Below, piece after piece: positions 34,230 through 46,832 of a stretch of DNA of 64,000 nt (its first letter is position 1; each line of letters opens with the position of its first letter). Both the position numbers and the translations under genes were made by a program. This DNA comes from Metallyticus violacea. Lineage: Eukaryota; Arthropoda; Insecta; Mantodea; Metallyticidae. The DNA lies in contig CM060842.1 in assembly GCA_030762175.1 (NCBI GenBank), forward strand, positions 46,098,001 to 46,162,000. The letters run 5' to 3'. The notes under the pieces were generated by a model. It worked only from the letters and a program-made list of their open reading frames with translations. It was not told where the DNA came from and ran no database searches.

Positions 34230-34247
34230 GAAGAGATTCACCCCGAG
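34230..34247 (+). CDS. LUC7L3: Possible 18-nt microexon (GRDSPR)
   Basis: The segment is bounded by a strong acceptor (ttcttcccctacag) and a consensus donor (gtaagt). Joined to the phase-1 end of exon 6 it reads G-R-D-S-P-R and ends in phase 1 again, so it would add six RS-type residues without a frameshift. It lies downstream of exon 7, so it would be used when exon 7 is skipped, or be part of a spliced 3' UTR. The RDSPR content fits an RS domain. Confidence 0.5.
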
Positions 34248-34249
34248 GT

Positions 34250-35350
34250 AAGTGGCATTGTAGTTCTCTCTGGCTGCGGACCTGGATCTTCCAACTTGTT
34301 TCTGAGATCAGCCTATCTTGCTCTTTGCCAAACAGTCACCTTTAAACTTGTCACACATGCTAGTCTTTGTGATAAATGGTATTCTATACAGTAAGCCAGA
34401 AAGTATTTAAATTTGAATGAAAAAATATATATGTAATAATTTATGACTAATTGTGAAAACAGACTTTCTTTTCATTCCATGAAGTTAAGAATTTCCTAAA
34501 ATTCCTCTAAACATTCAAATTAAATCTTTTTATTAAAAGTGCCAATAAATTAAGTTACTGATCTTATACTGGTATTACATGTCTCACACCAAAGAGCTAC
34601 AGAATTCCTTGGGAGTGCATTGAAAACATCAAACACTCCAAGACTAACATCCAGGTAAGATCTGTTTCTTCTGGCAATCATTGTATATTAATGCCATTGC
34701 TGCAAGTCCTGTGTGAATCTATTTGATTTTAACTTCATTCATTTTTCATAATGAAAAATGAGGAGGATCTGTAATTCATGTGTTTATCATCATCATAAAT
34801 CTGAAGGAGAATTTTAATTATTTATAGAGCAACTTATCTAAAATGTTAATTTGAGGATAGTATATTGTGTTGAAATGCTTTTACTATAAAATTAAAGCAT
34901 GATGGAACAAACTTTATTTTTATTGAATGATATTTAAAATTGTTAGTTTTTTGATCTAGAATTTTAGAGCACCAAACTGCCAAATTTCCTATGCAGGCTG
35001 ATCTCAGATTTTAGATTTGTGTAGGATGTGATTAGACAACAAATATTCTCCTTTCTTCCCTTTCTGCAAAGCACTACAAAATGAAGAGGAAATGCTAGAG
35101 AACTGAGTTAATGTGTAGCGTCAGCTTTTTCCCCTCTCCCCATTTTCTTACTTGGAACAAATTTATGCATATTACTCTTAAGCAATATAATTTTAAAGAT
35201 AAAGTTACCCTAAGAAATATACTTTCCCCAATTATTAGAGCTGTGTGTTCATAATGCAGAAATATACCTATTTCTTGTAAGGATTATTAACTACTAATAG
35301 TGCAACTCTTAGCTAGAATATTATGGGATTATTAGTATAATAATATAACT
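34250..35350 (+). other. Possible 3' UTR and downstream sequence
   Basis: Follows the stop of exon 7. An AATAAA at about 34544 is one candidate polyadenylation signal. No coding similarity. Confidence 0.4.
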
Positions 35351-35351
35351 T

Positions 35352-35447
35352 ATATGTTCTTAATTATCTAGTGAGTCAATTTGATAATCCTATGCTCCAT
35401 TTAGCTTAAGATTATCAAATCGAGTGACTAGATAATTAAGAACATAT
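35352..35447. repeat. Hairpin related to PLE terminal sequence
   Basis: Arms 35352-35389 and 35410-35447 are inverted copies. Just beyond it, GCTTCACTGTATTGGTTCCG resembles the sequence right of the family-3 PLE at about 10085-10115 (TTTCACTGTATTAGTTCTGA), suggesting a solo terminal repeat. Confidence 0.65.
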
Positions 35448-35459
35448 TAGTTGCTTCAC

Positions 35460-38278
35460 TGTATTGGTTCCGACACAAAATTGTTATATTTAATATAACT
35501 TGTGTTGTGTCTTAATACTTTCAATTTTAAACACTCAAGAAAATCTATTGAATAAAGTGCATTCTGACATTAATATGCAAATTTTAGAAAGCATGCAAAT
35601 GTATGAAAGAGATAATAGTTCTTTTTTTAATTATGAACACTTGGGATAATTGGTTTCTTATGTTAAACAATGATCAGAATAAATACTTTCTGCATTTGTG
35701 ATAAAATATTTATTTTGTGAACATGGATCCTTTGAACCTTGCTTATCTTCATTAAAGGTTGTAGATCAGCATAACCCACATCCTTAAATATAGCCTATAA
35801 AATTGATATTTTATTAATTCTTGATTGTATTTAAATGTTTTAATAGCCATTATATTATTCCATGTCCTTTCTGCAACCCTTTATAAAATGCTTAAGTTTC
35901 AGCAGAACCTTGGTTCTGTTCATGTCCACAGACCTTATAATTATTGATCTGTTGCTGTAGCAGAATTTTCAATAGATAGTGCCATTTATGTGTATGTTTG
36001 GGGTCAGTGTTGAGTTGATTCTTACAAATAATTTGGTTAGTAGAATTGATTGGTGGTGACACGTTTACTCCAATAGCGATGCTCGCCTGCCGCTAGTGAG
36101 ATTTAGACAGAGGTGATGTTAACTGCTGCAGGATGTAACTCGCTTCCAGGTGACCTCTATGCCTAACTTAGGTTAAGAGAATCATTTCAAGGGAGGGAAT
36201 TGGAGTGGGCTTGACAATCTGTAGAATAGATGATCTTTGAAACTTAAGAGTAGAAAAAGTGACTAATTATAATTTTTATTGTTTTCCTAATCCTAGCTTT
36301 TTCTGATGAAACTTTTTTTAGTGAATATTGCATTAAATCTTGTTTTACTGAATGTTTAAAATATTAAGTGTCGAGACCAATATTTGTAGAGGGAACTGAA
36401 AGTTTTCTGAAGTGTGCAGATATATATGTAAGGCATGAAAAAGGAAGATGAGTTCTGACACAATACGGTTGTACTTGCTATTGTTTACAATGCTATTTTT
36501 CCGAAATGCATAGCATAAGGATGATACAGAATTAGCGTCCTAATGCAAAATATTTGTAACCAGAAGTGTTCAACTTTTGAAATATTTGTATATCTTGAAA
36601 ATGGGTCCCAATTCTACTAAAGAGTTAAGTAATTTATATCTCATGTTCACCTTATATGCATAGCCTGAAGGATTTCCCATCTAGATATTTTGTGCATTAC
36701 ATAAATTGAACTTCAGGAACAATACGTGAACTTCAGAACAAGACGTGCCATGTATGTGTCTCTAATGGGAAAGCTATCTTTGACACTTGTAATACAGTAT
36801 TTTAAGGCATGCTGACATTAAACAAAGTGACATGTCTTTTTAAGCAAATTCATATATCCATTATGAATTGGCAGCACAAAACAGATGTCAATAGTTCTCA
36901 TGCTATAGTTTTTGAGTAGTTTGTGTAAATTTTTATTCTTTTAGGATGTGTTTGTGTTGATGTGCACAGAAAAGATATTTCACAGCTGAATGATACTGGA
37001 AAGTCTTTGTTTTTATTTATTTATTTTTTTGGGAACAGTGAACAAAACATCTAGTTTTGCATGTGTGTTTTGTTCTGCAACCCTCCATATAAGGTATAAA
37101 GGCCTTATACTGTTATACGATTTTTAACATTCAAATTAACCAAAATTCTATTTCAAAGTGCAGAATGTGAAAAGTAGTCTCCATAAGGTTGTAATTTAAA
37201 TACAAGATAAGTAGAATGTACTAAATAGGAATATGCCCCTCCCCCCAACCTCTCTCTCTCTGTGGTTATTTTCATTTAATGGTTCGGATAATGCTGGCAT
37301 TTCAAAAGCGAATGCTTTCAGGATAATCAGAAAAGCTTCTGCATCAATTGCTCAAGAAGAGGAACATAAACAACACTTCCTTATTTAAAGGAATACATGC
37401 AATTTTGAATTTTACCATTTTCCTGGTGTGACAATCCATTCATTCAAAATGGATTGTCAAATTCAGCTTTCTAAAGAACAGAACTGAATTTTATTGTATT
37501 AGCAAAGGCTACTTTTCCATCAATGTTCGAGCAATCAGTGATCCTAACCTACAAATTAGGAACAATTACTAGATAGCCTGGATCAGCACATGATAGTACT
37601 ATATTTAAAATTCTTATTTCAGAGCTCAATTTTAAATTGGCACCATTAAAGGTGTCTTAATAGGTTGGAGGTTATGTAAGTCTATAATTACAAACAATAC
37701 TAACAATAATTGTGGCAGCATCTGTATTTCATCATATTGTAGTGGAGAGGAGACCATTACATTATTTCTTTATACTTCTCTTCTTAACATTCATTTTATG
37801 CACCATATTTGTCAATAATTATGTTCATGCAAAAATACATCAGAGTACATTCAAAAGTGTTATATTTCTAACATTGCTTTCTAGATCCCTCTATTTGCAA
37901 TTCTTGGGAACTTAAATAAAATGTCACCAAACATTGTGCTGAAGTTTGGTTATACATAGGAATTGTTTAACATGGTGTTAACAAACAACATGTTATTGTA
38001 TTGTATTTTTAACATCTGTTGACAAACAGTGTAAAGTTTTCATGATCTGATTTGGTGGTCAAAAAATTTGAGATCATTTTTAAAAAATCTTGGAAGTTCT
38101 TTTTTTACAAGTTCACAACTGATGCAACTCCTCTTATTTCTTTTTTATTACTGCACAGAAGCATAACAATGATAAATCCTAGTACCTTGCACGTAGTCCC
38201 ATAGTCCCATATTATCCTGAACCACAAATTGCAGAAAATCTAAGCAGAACTCACTTGGCTTGCCATGATATATGATGC
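35460..38278 (+). other. Unrecognised intergenic or 3' intronic sequence
   Basis: No exon, repeat family or RNA gene was recognised in this 2.8-kb stretch. Confidence 0.5.
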
Positions 38279-38280
38279 TA

Positions 38281-39542
38281 GGTCCATAAGTTTCCGGCCT
38301 AACCATTTTCTATGTATGATAAAGACAAAAACTATATTTCACTTCTCAATATAGTTACCCTTTGTTGCAATACACTTCTCACATTTTGAATTAACATTTC
38401 AATCCCCCACCCAAAAATAGTCAGAAGTCTTATCTGCAAAATGGGCATAAAGAGCATCCATCACTTCTTCATCACACTTAAATTTACTTCCTCGAAGGTC
38501 TTTCTTTAGTTTTGAGAAGAGGAAATAGTCAATGGGCGCTAGATCTGGGCTGTAGGGTGAATGGTCGATCTTTTTGAAGCCACAGTTCTTCGCAGCTTCC
38601 TTTACAGCAAGAGATGTGTGCACTAGTGCATTATCGTGAAGAAGGAGCACACCACTATTCAGCTTTCCTCACCTTTTCTCTTTGATGGAAGCATGTAGCC
38701 TGTGCAGTAGGCTAGCATAGTATTCCCCATTTACTGTGGTGTTCCTCTCCTTGAAGTCAATGAAGAGTATTCCTTTACAGCCCCAAAAGATTGTATCCAT
38801 GATCTTCATGATTAACTAAGTGACCTTGGCCTTTAGAGGCAGTGCTTTGCCAGGTTTATGCCACTTCATTGATTTTGGGCAAGGAATCATAGTAGAGGAC
38901 CATAGTTTCATCGCCTGTAACAATAGTTTGCAGAACTTCTCGCTTGTTGCCATGGCAGAGCTCCAAAAATGCCTGACAACAGATGACTCGTTGCTGCTTT
39001 TGGACTGAGGAAAGAAGTATCTTGCACTAACCTTATTCATTTTAAATGTTCATGAATAATTCAAAGGACTGTTGTTTTAGAAATGCCCAACCTTTTTGCT
39101 ATTTCTGTAACTTTGAGTCACTGGTCTTCCATAATTTCTCCTTCTACAAGAGCAATGATTTTAGGAGTGAGCACCTCCAAGGGCCAACCTGCAAGCTCTT
39201 TGTCTTCCATGCTTTCTTGACCCATTCGAAAGAGTTTGGTCCATTCTTTTACAGTAGAATATGAGGGGGATGCTTCCCCATATACACCGTGGAATTACTG
39301 TTTAATTTCATTTGGAGTAAGTTCTTATTTTTTGGAGAATTTAATAACAGCTGGATATTCAATTTTGAACATGTTGCAATCTTCTGCACATATCCTTCTT
39401 TGTGGAACTATATGTGAATAACTGAACACAGAGGAGTGGAAGTTACAGATGCAATTATTTACTTAACAGATAAGGTATGACACCAGATAAGGTTTTTGTG
39501 AAGATGATAACCCTTATCAGTGAGGCCAGAAACTTATGGACC
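38281..39542 (-). mobile_element. Mariner transposon with both terminal inverted repeats
   Basis: The ends are inverted copies: left GGTCCATAAGTTTCCGGCCT and right, read inward, GGTCCATAAGTTTCTGGCCT, flanked by TA at 38279-38280 and 39543-39544. Length is 1262 bp, right for mariner. The minus strand encodes the C-terminal catalytic part LLLHDNALVHTSLAVKEAAK and PYSPDLAPIDYFLFSKLKKD (about 38650-38500), with a degraded N-terminal half upstream. The HDNA and SPDLAP blocks mark the second and third catalytic positions. Frameshifts in the N-terminal half make it non-autonomous. Confidence 0.92.
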
Positions 39543-39544
39543 TA

Positions 39545-40010
39545 CCCTTGTACATTAGATAAGTTATTTTATGACAGATGGAAAATGCCTGAACTTATTA
39601 AATTTTATAATATAAAAAATTTAATAACCAGCAATAGTAAGTAATGTATCACAAGTAATATCACGAGAGGGTATTCAATTACTGATAAATTCAAGAACGT
39701 AGTGAGTGAATTTATCTGGAAAGCTCAGACCCTGTAGTAATATTTATTAGGACTATTTCACGAATAAAATAAGAATTTAAATATGACTCCTGTAAACTTG
39801 GCTTACAAAATAACAATTATATATTTGTACTTAACCTTTTCAAGTGATCTTGCGACTAAATGCGGATTGTCATGCATGCCAATAAAAAAGAGCGAAATTC
39901 AGGTTTAGGACTATTTCATGAATAGAATAAGAATAAAAGTGGTATATATTTGAAATTTGTGCACAGAATATTAACACTTGTATAAAATATTACGCTTATG
40001 AATATCTATT
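39545..40010 (+). other. Short intergenic stretch, nothing recognised
   Basis: AT-rich. GACTATTTCA(C/T)GAATA occurs twice (about 39751 and 39909), a small local duplication. Confidence 0.45.
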
Positions 40011-40014
40011 TTAT

Positions 40015-40290
40015 GGAGTGGCCGAGGTGGTTAAGGCGCGGACTCGTGAGCCGGAGGTCTGGGCTTCGAATCCCACCAGGACCATCCTCCCTGACTGGGT
40101 TTTTTCCAGGTTTTCCTCAGTCCTAATAACTGGCAAATGCTGGGGTGGTACCCTAAACTTAGGCCTGGAACGCTTCCTTCCATACAAAATATCCTTTCCT
40201 AATTTATCATTCCATCTCATGTATCATCAGTGTCCACCGCCTGTGGTGCCTCAGTAGTAAAAATGGGCATTAAACACTATTAAAAAAAAA
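40015..40290 (+). repeat. SINE family B, best-preserved copy
   Basis: The head GTGGCCGAGGTGGTTAAGGC is a tRNA-Leu/Ser-type A box, followed by GACTCGTGAGCC and the B box GCTTCGAATCCC. The body includes TTTTTTCCAGGTTTTCCTCA, the tail GGCATTAAACACTATT and poly(A). As a template it defines family B. Confidence 0.92.
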
Positions 40291-40291
40291 A

Positions 40292-42660
40292 TTCAGAAAT
40301 CGTGAAACTGAAATGGACAAAAGTCAACTACTACAGTTGCTACCATTTGATTTTCTAATACCAACAGAGGAAGGAAAAAAAAGATAACATACTGTGTCTG
40401 TATTTTTCTTAATATTTGTATTTTGGAATTCCTAATCCATTTTGTATTATTATTATTATTATCATCATCAATTGTCCTTGTTTTTGTTGCTATCAATAGC
40501 TCCCCACCACCTCTAGCAAAAGTGGTCAGTGATGCATGTTTAGGAATTATATAGTGGAGGTATTACTGACCACAAGACAAATGCCTGAGGCATGATAAAA
40601 CGGATTTGATAAATTTTTTCGTAATTTTACTGTGATTGTTCAGAATTAAAAATTTTGTTTTGTTCATTGGTTGATTTTAAGATAGCGTCACATGAGTAAA
40701 ATAGTCAAGGTAATTTATGTTTTGGGTCAAGCATACTCTTTATGAGGCAGATCTTAAGTAACTATTACATCCTATATATTTTGTGCAATAATTAAGATCT
40801 GGAAGTCCGTGAATATGCATGCATATATGTTTTAAGTACAAATTATGGTGATAAATTCAGTAATAAATTAAAAGAATTACTTTTCCAGTTAACAATATGA
40901 ATAATAAGTGAGAATTAACTTAACAGTATTATTCCGTAATTCCGTTGCAGTAGAAGTGCTTCTGTTGTCTTAAAGTGAATTGCAGTCCATGAACAATCTT
41001 TACCAAAGTTTTCAATTTAAAAGTTGCTATTTCTCAAGATGCTTTTGCATTGTAAATTTTTTTTTTCCATGTCAATCAAGAATGTTTAGCATATCTAAAT
41101 TATGTTAATTGTTCCACAGAGAGAAAGATCTATTTTTGTGTGATGGATGATTTCATTGCAAATATAGCACCTCTGTTGATATCCAGAAATTTAACAGTTA
41201 CAGTTTCTCTGTTAATCTTGAAAGAAATATGGGCCTATGATCCTGGAAACACCAAAGCAATACCAAATTATCATTAAGGAAAGTGCAAGGGCAGTTAATG
41301 CACTTTGTAATGGTTCACTGGTGAGCAATATTACATGTTCTGATTGTTGACACAGCCTGAAAGATGAAAATAGGCCTCATTGATCATTATGAAATTGTTC
41401 AGAATATCTGGGTTTTTTTAGCAACTAAGCATGGGAGTACAGAAAGCACTCATTGTTCTCAATTTCAGGAAGTTTATGAGAATGAAATGTGATCTTCTTT
41501 AGCATTAGGCCTAAATGTTTTCAATTCAGATCCAAAATGTGATAATGTTGATGCTCTGTGCATGAGGGCTGCATTTAAAAGTTTCTCTTGCTCCAAGTTC
41601 TCGGATATTCTGGCATTTTCAGGGCTCTGTGCTTTACATTTAATACACTACTAATTTCTTCAAATTTATTCATCCAATTTAATTTGGTATTCCAAATTAA
41701 ACAATATTTGACATTTGGCAAACATTGAAGCAATTCTAAGGAAATGCTGTTCTGCTGTCAGCAACTTCAGTTCATATTATCACCAAAAAGATGTATGATA
41801 TAGCATGGTCCAGTGCTCCATTGCAACTGAGTCTATAAATATGGCATCTTTTCCTTTATTCTTCCTATATCCTGCTAGCGATGACAAGCTGCTGTGCATT
41901 CACCATATTGAAGACTGAAATGTGTCAGTTGGCTCGATGACATTCTTTATAAGGCTGCATGAAATTATGCTTTTCTTGCAGTTAAAGCTGGTGCACATAT
42001 AATTAATCTAAATGACCAAACTCTCAATGGAAATTTAACAAAAAATACCCTTATAGGGTCATAGAATTCACATACTCCATCTGCTGTATAGGCTGCCTGC
42101 TTGTTTCTGTTTAAGGCAGACATATCGGTAAAAATTATTAAAATTGAATAGGAGAATAAGATATATAAATTCTATAAATATGCTGTATAGGCATTGAAGA
42201 TTGGAAAGATGCATTTACGATAATAATAAAAATATTTGGTTGTGTGCAACATAAAGCCAAGTTTAAGGGACTAAAGTTTTGGTATTAATTAATGTAGTTA
42301 ATACATAACCATATAGTATAAACCCTGGACAAATGCATGAATATCTGGGACATAGTATTTGAATTTATACTCCTATAAAATAAGGTCAGCTGATCAAATT
42401 TTCATAGAATCAGTAAACTCTACAAAAGATGGATGCAAAAGGATATTCTATAGTGCTGCCAAAATCTATAACAACTTTCCTTTATGTAACTATTTAAGCT
42501 TTCACAGCTGGCGTTAATCCAATAAAGTGAGATTTCCTTTAGTAAGAGGTCTTTGATTTGTACTAGTTCAAAAGGAAGTTGGTTAGAACTTTATTGAAAT
42601 TACTGTAAGGTAAATTAACAAATTAACATATTCAATCCGAGGATGTCCAATATTCAATTA
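40292..42660 (+). other. Unrecognised sequence
   Basis: No gene identified. Around 41370-41660 the plus strand keeps a frame of about 95 codons with one stop (LIDHYEIVQNIWVFLATKHG and onward), possibly an old transposase, but no family motif could be named. Confidence 0.4.
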
Positions 42661-42667
42661 CCTGATT

Positions 42668-42755
42668 GATTTATATATTCTTAATGAATTAGTGAGTTGA
42701 TTTAATACTATTATGTTCCACTTAAATTATTCAGAACATGTTTCAGGCTTATACA
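42668..42755 (-). repeat. Fragment of family-3 PLE terminal repeat
   Basis: It matches the reverse complement of about 9995-10090: the shared blocks are AGTGAGTTGATTTAATACT and CAGAACATGTTTCA. It is a solo end fragment, truncated on the right. Confidence 0.75.
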
Positions 42756-43094
42756 AAAATGTTATAAAATTGAATAATAATAATAATAATAGCACATCTA
42801 GAGACACGACAGCAATAAGAACTTCACGCATTAAAAATGCTCGTTTTTCTCATTGTTCAGACTAGGGATTTTGTGATTTTTTTTTCCCCCTCCAAAATTA
42901 AGGGTTATTGTAAGAGGCATTTGTCAACTTTTAAGAATATATTGGTAACTGCCTTAAATGTTTGTTTTTAGAAATTATTTAAATGAATTAAAAATGTATT
43001 GATTCTAATGGAATATTTTTAAAACATATATTATTTTCCTTATAACAAAGTTTGTCATGGTACTTCTTAGGCTTTCACGGCCGGTGTTGTCATT

Positions 43095-43330
43095 AAAACA
43101 ATTAAATTCTCCCGGGCTGTTTTGCCGTGGTCCATGGTTTAAATTACTACCATAGCTTTCACCAACTACTCCGGTTGGCATCTTCAGTGGACGAAGAGTA
43201 ACACCTAAGTTAGGTGTTAGGTGTTACTCTTCGTCCACTGAAGATGCCAACCGGAGTAGTTGGTGAAAGCTATGGTAGTAATTTAAACCATGGACCACGG
43301 CAAAACAGCCCAGGAGAATTTAATTGTTTT
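43095..43330. mobile_element. Foldback element with paired hammerhead-like cores
   Basis: Two arms of about 115 bp (43095-43209 and 43213-43330) are almost perfect inverted copies with hardly any spacer; the right arm has a small TAGGTGT duplication near the centre. Each arm carries a motif: plus strand CTGAAGA (43238-43244), T, GCCAAC (43246-43251), loop CGGAGTA, GTTGGT (43259-43264), GAAA (43265-43268); minus strand the same at 43187-43157. The layout is that of the PLE terminal segments in this window, but no RT or GIY-YIG remains adjoin it. It may be a solo PLE terminal repeat or a MITE derived from one. The near identity of the arms suggests a recent origin or gene conversion. Confidence 0.75.
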
Positions 43331-43375
43331 AAAGTTTGTCATGCTTTATTTTTGTCTAAAAGCTTTCAGTACTAC

Positions 43376-43674
43376 ATCGGTCCTGTTGGTGTAGTGGTAA
43401 CCATACTTTTCTTCTAAACCCAAGATTGTGGATTCAAACCTGGCCAAGATCGATGGATTTTTTCGGGCATAAAAATCATAAGTATGGCTTCCTTCGGAAG
43501 GGAAGTAAAGCAGTGGGTCCTGTGTCGACATTTACGGTATGAAAAAGAACCACAATGAATTAAAAGCCCTCTGAGCAAAATTTGTTGGCCATTTCACGCT
43601 ATGAATAGAATGGGATGCTGATGACCTGAGATGTTAAAAGAGCATCCATAAATAAACAAAATCATCATCACCAT
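43376..43674 (+). repeat. SINE family A, with target duplication
   Basis: The head is GGTCCTGTTGGTGTAGTGGT, then the B-box region GGATTCAAACCTGG, the body and an ATAAATAAACAAA tail. It is flanked by CTTTCAGTACTAC (43363-43375) and CTTTCAGTATTAC (43675-43687), a 13-bp target duplication with one mismatch. Confidence 0.9.
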
Positions 43675-43689
43675 CTTTCAGTATTACTC

Positions 43690-46600
43690 TCTTATGTTAT
43701 AGTTTTCTTCCCAAATAAAATGATAGCACTTTACTTTCAAGCCATTAGTTTTAACATCCTGGGTCATATTAAACATAGATGAATGAAGGATGAATATTCC
43801 GCATCAGTTTTCAACGGTAGTTCAATTTTTTATAAATATAAATAAAATGCTTTACTGGCATGAGTGCCATTTAGATCAGATGCAGCTGTTGAAAGATGGG
43901 TTTATTAAGAAGAATTGTAAGCATTGTGCCCTTCTATTAACTTTGAAATCTTCATACCTATCTGTTAAAATGGAACCTTTTTGGGTCATCCCAGGAAATG
44001 ACAATGAGGTGAGTCTGAGATATATTGAAGCTGAGAGTGTTATTTATTGAGTCATCAGAAAATGCTTGGATTCCTAGAACATAAGCTTATGGTGTGTAAT
44101 AACCTTATTTCTAATTGAAAATGTGCAAAGATTTGCAGCAAAATGCTTCCCTTCATTTTTCTCTCACACATAATAGCATATAGTCACACATGCATATAGG
44201 TCCTACAGCACTTTTAAATATTTTAAAAGAAAATATTTAAAGAAATTTAACTTTGGGAGAGAATGCATGCACTGCTATAATGGCAAGCACACTTATCTTT
44301 GAATCTAATGTTGGAGTTTGGCAGACATTTTTGAATAAACATAAATAAACATGTAATATTTATGAAAAAAAATAGTCATTGGTCCCATGTGGTTTGTGAA
44401 TATCACGTAGATATAAGTAAAATGATTCATGTGGTGTTTGCTTTATATTTAGATGTAAATATAACAAGGTAAAAGAATATGTGCAAAAGTGAATGAAAGA
44501 TCAAGTGATAGTTATATGTAGCATGAGCAAAAAGAGATATCAAATACTGGGGAGAAAGAATATAAAATAGAAAAGTGACCAAGATGAAAAAGCTCATAAG
44601 AGAAACAACCACTCTTCCTGTTCTCTTTTATAATGCAGCATTCAAAACTAGACCAGTAAGCAATAGCTGGGATAAATTCAGCTCAATGATTAATATCATA
44701 ATCACTAGAAATTATCTTAAGTCCTTTCCTTTGTCTATTCCTTGAAGCTGTAACATTTTGAGACATTCTAGTTTCTACTTTCCCATTTTGCTCCAGAACA
44801 GCAAAATTACTGGTATTTTTTTGATGCAATGAATGCTTAGTTTTAAATACTGTGTTAAGAAAAATTTATTGATTAAAACAACACTGAAGCAATGTAATAT
44901 TTACATTCTGTTTAGAAATAATTTGAAGCATTTTGCTGCAATACTATATACTTTTGTTTTGTATTTTGAGGGTTGTGATTTAATGATATGAATTTTTATT
45001 TTATACTTTATACTGCATCATGATAAAAATGTTGAGGGATGTATGAGTTTCAATGATCTTGACCTTGCACATCTCTCGACACTTGGGTGGTTGTGTGATA
45101 TTTTAATTGCAGCATTGTACACTACGATTACTGTTGGTCGGTTCCTGCAGTTGGAAGCACGCGTGTGTTTTAGTGATGGATTCTCATGTTGAGGTATTTA
45201 TCATGAATGGAGGAACCCCCTGCCCCATAATTTCCTATAAACTTACAGCCCTCCTGAATGTTGTCTGGCTGCATCCTGGAAACACTCCAACTATTGATTA
45301 CTGTTTGGTAATTGTCATTCAAAATAAATTGTTTAAAATTTAAAATTATATAGTTTATGGTGTGAAGTAAGCAAACATTTAATGTGCCTATTAATATTGA
45401 ATTTCTATATCTTTCTTATATTACTGCAGCCTTCGACCTGCTAGGAACACTGCAAATATTTCATATATGCAAATAATGAACAAATGTTTCCAAGAAATTA
45501 GAATATTGTAGTAACCCATATTATCTCCGTTTGTCTCGTATATGCTAATGTTTTTTAGAATCCTTGTTTTTGATAGTACAAGATTGAAAGTGCAAATGTT
45601 CTCATAGATCTCATTAGGAATAATAAAGCAATTGAGAAAAGCTTTTAATATAGATAAAAGAAGCAACTTAAATATAAGAATAGTGAAAACACATCATTTG
45701 AGAACAATGTACATCTCTGCTCTCTTTATCTTGTATAAATTCAAAAGAACTGTAAATGAAGATATTTTAAATTAAGAATTAGATGTTTAAAGAGTGTTGA
45801 ATACTGAACTGTAGAAAAAATGCATTCTTTCAGTTTTTAATATATCAGGTTTTTCTAAAATATAAGATAACTGCAATTGCTCATGTTTTCATTTTCTACA
45901 CACACACTGAAAAAGTTTGGCATTGGCTTATTACTGAAGTAATGGGATTTTTTGCATCACCACCCATTGCCATACCTCCTTAGATGTTTGTGTCCACCAT
46001 TTGTTCTTGTACAAGTAATAGTATATCTTGAATATTATATACACCAGCTTTGAGTTCATGTTCTATAATATGTCATAATGTATGCGATGGAGTCCTTTAA
46101 CTTGTCAGTTGTAGTTTTGCTCAAGGATACTTGTTTCATTCAGATAGCCTCACAACCAATAATCTGCTTGGTCTATATCTAGCAATCTAAGGAAAGAACT
46201 CAAATTGCATGGGCCAACTCTTAAACTATTTTGGATAGGAAACTACCAGTACGCTGCTGAAAAACTACACGAACATTCATAATCACATTGAATAAGCCCA
46301 ATACAAGTTTGCATATGTAATATGATTTCTTTCCATTTTAGAAATTATTAAAAGACACTTTTACTTATGTTTAAAATTTGTAATTCAACTGTAAAATCAT
46401 AAATAAACGAACTCATCATAGTAATGAAATAAATCCCATTTCTTGGGTAATAATCCAGTACCAGAATTTTTAAGACTGTGCAGAAAAAGAATAAAATGTG
46501 AGCTATTTAAGTTATCTCTTGAAAATCTTGTGAATAGAAAAGCCAGTAAAAAGAATATGGCATATTGTTTTGTCATTTTGGACTTCTGCTGAAAAATAGA

Positions 46601-46790
46601 ATTATCAAATTATTGGAGAAGCTTGAGCATTGTTATAATATAAAGCACTGATTATTTAGCTAAAAATAGCAATAACTGTCCTAAAAGCTTTCTTCACATC
46701 AAAAATTATTTGCACATTGCAGTAAGTCATAATGTATGTCAAAACATTGTGTATCTTTTTTTTTTTTTTTCTGTCTCTCTCTTTTTCATT
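43690..46790 (+). other. Unrecognised sequence
   Basis: Open frames at 43790-44050 and 45107-45343 have no recognisable domain. A good pyrimidine tract builds up from about 46757, leading to the candidate exon at 46795. Confidence 0.45.
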
Positions 46791-46794
46791 TTAG

Positions 46795-46832
46795 GATTGT
46801 TTCCAGGAAGTTATAGCAGAAAATGGGAATGA
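46795..46832 (+). CDS. LUC7L3: Possible alternative last coding segment of the LUC7-like gene
   Basis: A strong pyrimidine tract and ttttcattttag precede 46795. Joined in phase 1 to exon 6 or to the microexon it reads GLFPGSYSRKWE then TGA (46830-46832). It would give a shorter basic C-terminus, and AATAAA at about 47738 could end the transcript. The 12.5-kb distance and lack of a recognisable domain keep confidence low. Confidence 0.3.

Noticed and set aside
40015..40090. A tRNA-Leu/Ser-like gene
   Set aside because: A and B boxes are present, but the same sequence continues into a body and poly(A) tail shared by other copies, so it is a SINE head.
41370..41660. Possible old transposase frame
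   Set aside because: About 95 codons with one stop, but no catalytic or DNA-binding motif could be matched to a family.
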